From contig JAXCGZ010019467.1 of assembly GCA_037179515.1 (NCBI GenBank), forward strand, positions 42,501 through 53,658: a DNA stretch of 11,158 nucleotides. The letters are read 5' to 3'. This DNA is from Halocaridina rubra (lineage: Eukaryota; Arthropoda; Malacostraca; Decapoda; Atyidae). The position numbers and the translations under genes are program-made. Positions within the stretch are counted from its first letter, which is position 1, and each line of letters starts with the position of its first letter. Positions 9,888 to 11,158 of this stretch are shown here, piece after piece. The notes beneath the pieces were generated by a model. The model worked only from the letters and a program-made list of their open reading frames with translations, was not told the DNA's origin and searched no databases.

Positions 9888-9958
9888 ACCCCGACCGGGA
9901 CTCGAACCTAGGACTTATGATTACTAAGTCAAGGCGCTACCACTACACCACAGAAGGT
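9888..9958 (-). pseudogene. tRNA-like sequence, copy 4
   Basis: Same sequence as copy 1. Downstream T4 (minus strand) at 9869-9872. Confidence 0.65.
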
Positions 9959-10159
9959 TAAAAGGAACCCAACCTTATAGCTTATATCTGCTATACATAG
10001 GAATGAACGCATTCTAACTGAATGCCACTATGTTCATATTACAGATTCCCCAACCTCACTCGTGGCTTCATTTTAGCATTTAATTCGATTCCCAATCTCA
10101 TTTGGGCCATGAAATAACCAAATAGCACATTACATATGTGAAAACATTAATCATTTTTT

Positions 10160-10230
10160 ACCCCGACCGGGACTCGAACCTAGGACTTATGATTACTAAG
10201 TCAAGGCGCTACCACTACACCACAGAAGGT
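10160..10230 (-). pseudogene. tRNA-like sequence, copy 5
   Basis: Same sequence as copy 1. Downstream T4 (minus strand) at 10141-10144. Confidence 0.65.
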
Positions 10231-10431
10231 TAAAAGGAACCCAACCTTATAGCTTATATCTGCTATACATAGGAATGAACGCATTCTAACTGAATGCCAC
10301 TATGTTCATATTACAGATTCCCCAACCTCACTCGTGGCTTCATTTTAGCATTTAATTCGATTCCCAATCTCATTTGGGCCATGAAATAACCAAATAGCAC
10401 ATTACATATGTGAAAACATTAATCATTTTTT

Positions 10432-10502
10432 ACCCCGACCGGGACTCGAACCTAGGACTTATGATTACTAAGTCAAGGCGCTACCACTACACCACAGAAG
10501 GT
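10432..10502 (-). pseudogene. tRNA-like sequence, copy 6
   Basis: Same sequence as copy 1. Downstream T4 (minus strand) at 10413-10416. Confidence 0.65.
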
Positions 10503-10703
10503 TAAAAGGAACCCAACCTTATAGCTTATATCTGCTATACATAGGAATGAACGCATTCTAACTGAATGCCACTATGTTCATATTACAGATTCCCCAACCT
10601 CACTCGTGGCTTCATTTTAGCATTTAATTCGATTCCCAATCTCATTTGGGCCATGAAATAACCAAATAGCACATTACATATGTGAAAACATTAATCATTT
10701 TTT

Positions 10704-10774
10704 ACCCCGACCGGGACTCGAACCTAGGACTTATGATTACTAAGTCAAGGCGCTACCACTACACCACAGAAGGT
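10704..10774 (-). pseudogene. tRNA-like sequence, copy 7
   Basis: Same sequence as copy 1. Downstream T4 (minus strand) at 10685-10688. Confidence 0.65.
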
Positions 10775-10975
10775 TAAAAGGAACCCAACCTTATAGCTTA
10801 TATCTGCTATACATAGGAATGAACGCATTCTAACTGAATGCCACTATGTTCATATTACAGATTCCCCAACCTCACTCGTGGCTTCATTTTAGCATTTAAT
10901 TCGATTCCCAATCTCATTTGGGCCATGAAATAACCAAATAGCACATTACATATGTGAAAACATTAATCATTTTTT

Positions 10976-11046
10976 ACCCCGACCGGGACTCGAACCTAGG
11001 ACTTATGATTACTAAGTCAAGGCGCTACCACTACACCACAGAAGGT
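10976..11046 (-). pseudogene. tRNA-like sequence, copy 8
   Basis: Same sequence as copy 1. Downstream T4 (minus strand) at 10957-10960. The rest of this satellite unit is cut by the window end. Confidence 0.65.
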
Positions 11047-11158
11047 TAAAAGGAACCCAACCTTATAGCTTATATCTGCTATACATAGGAATGAACGCAT
11101 TCTAACTGAATGCCACTATGTTCATATTACAGATTCCCCAACCTCACTCGTGGCTTCA

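Larger units (their letters stand above)
9073..11158. repeat. Tandem satellite array, 272-bp unit, at least 7.7 copies, running off the right edge
   Basis: Units start (ACCCCGACC) at 9073, 9344, 9616, 9888, 10160, 10432, 10704 and 10976. The period is 272 bp except for the first unit, 271 bp, which lacks one T (AGATCCCC at 9229-9236 where the others read AGATTCCCC). I found no other difference between copies by eye. Each unit holds a minus-strand tRNA-like segment of about 71 bp, then about 200 bp of unique sequence with small hairpins, then a T6 run. There is no open frame of note. The last copy is cut by the window end after 183 bp. Such uniformity suggests recent amplification or homogenisation by unequal exchange. 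Confidence 0.97.

Noticed and set aside
9073..11158. CRISPR-like array
   Set aside because: The whole 272-bp unit repeats, with no unique spacers, and the context is eukaryotic.

Overview
The window looks like repeat-rich, non-coding nuclear DNA of an invertebrate. A decapod crustacean such as a penaeid shrimp fits best, because of kilobase-scale (AT)n tracts, long (CT)n, (GA)n and (GATA)n tracts, and decayed LINE retrotransposons of jockey-like and RTE-like appearance. The organism is inferred from style, not from a diagnostic gene. I see no intact host protein gene, no rRNA and no CRISPR array. The longest open frames are either simple-sequence translations such as (Tyr-Ile)n, (Ser-Leu)n and (Arg-Glu)n, or pieces of dead retrotransposons.

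Layout, left half. Positions 1 to about 2770 hold one decayed jockey-like LINE on the minus strand (LINE-A), running off the left edge. Its endonuclease region lies at about 1478-2150 and its endonuclease-to-RT linker at 1-495. Between these two halves sits a second, 5'-truncated LINE (LINE-B, about 500-1478, minus strand), which keeps its C-terminal zinc-motif region, 3' UTR, AATAAA signal and short repeat tail. The protein homology of LINE-A resumes on the far side, so this is a nested insertion. Next come a degenerate minisatellite of about 11 bp (2803-2912), about 1.9 kb of AT-rich DNA with a few inverted repeats, and a 122-bp (CT)n tract (4852-4973).

Layout, right half. A third LINE (LINE-C, RTE-like, plus strand, about 5340-6480) keeps a recognisable endonuclease domain with several stops and one frameshift, and is cut off by a compound microsatellite of about 600 bp (AT, GATA, GAAA, GATA, GA; 6485-7078). 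A very degenerate minisatellite of about 39 bp (7147-7397) and about 630 bp of featureless DNA follow. Then come a (TA)n tract of about 1.04 kb (8028-9066) and a tandem array of a 272-bp unit (9073 to the right edge; seven full copies and a partial eighth).

The 272-bp array is the most interesting part. Each unit carries on the minus strand a tRNA-like segment of about 71 bp with textbook RNA polymerase III A and B boxes at tRNA spacing, an A6 run, and (for all but the leftmost copy) a T4 terminator 15 bp downstream. The copies read as identical apart from one missing base in copy 1. This looks like a tRNA-derived (SINE-like) satellite that was amplified or homogenised recently. Nothing here forms an operon or a multi-gene pathway; the theme is layered selfish and simple-sequence DNA.
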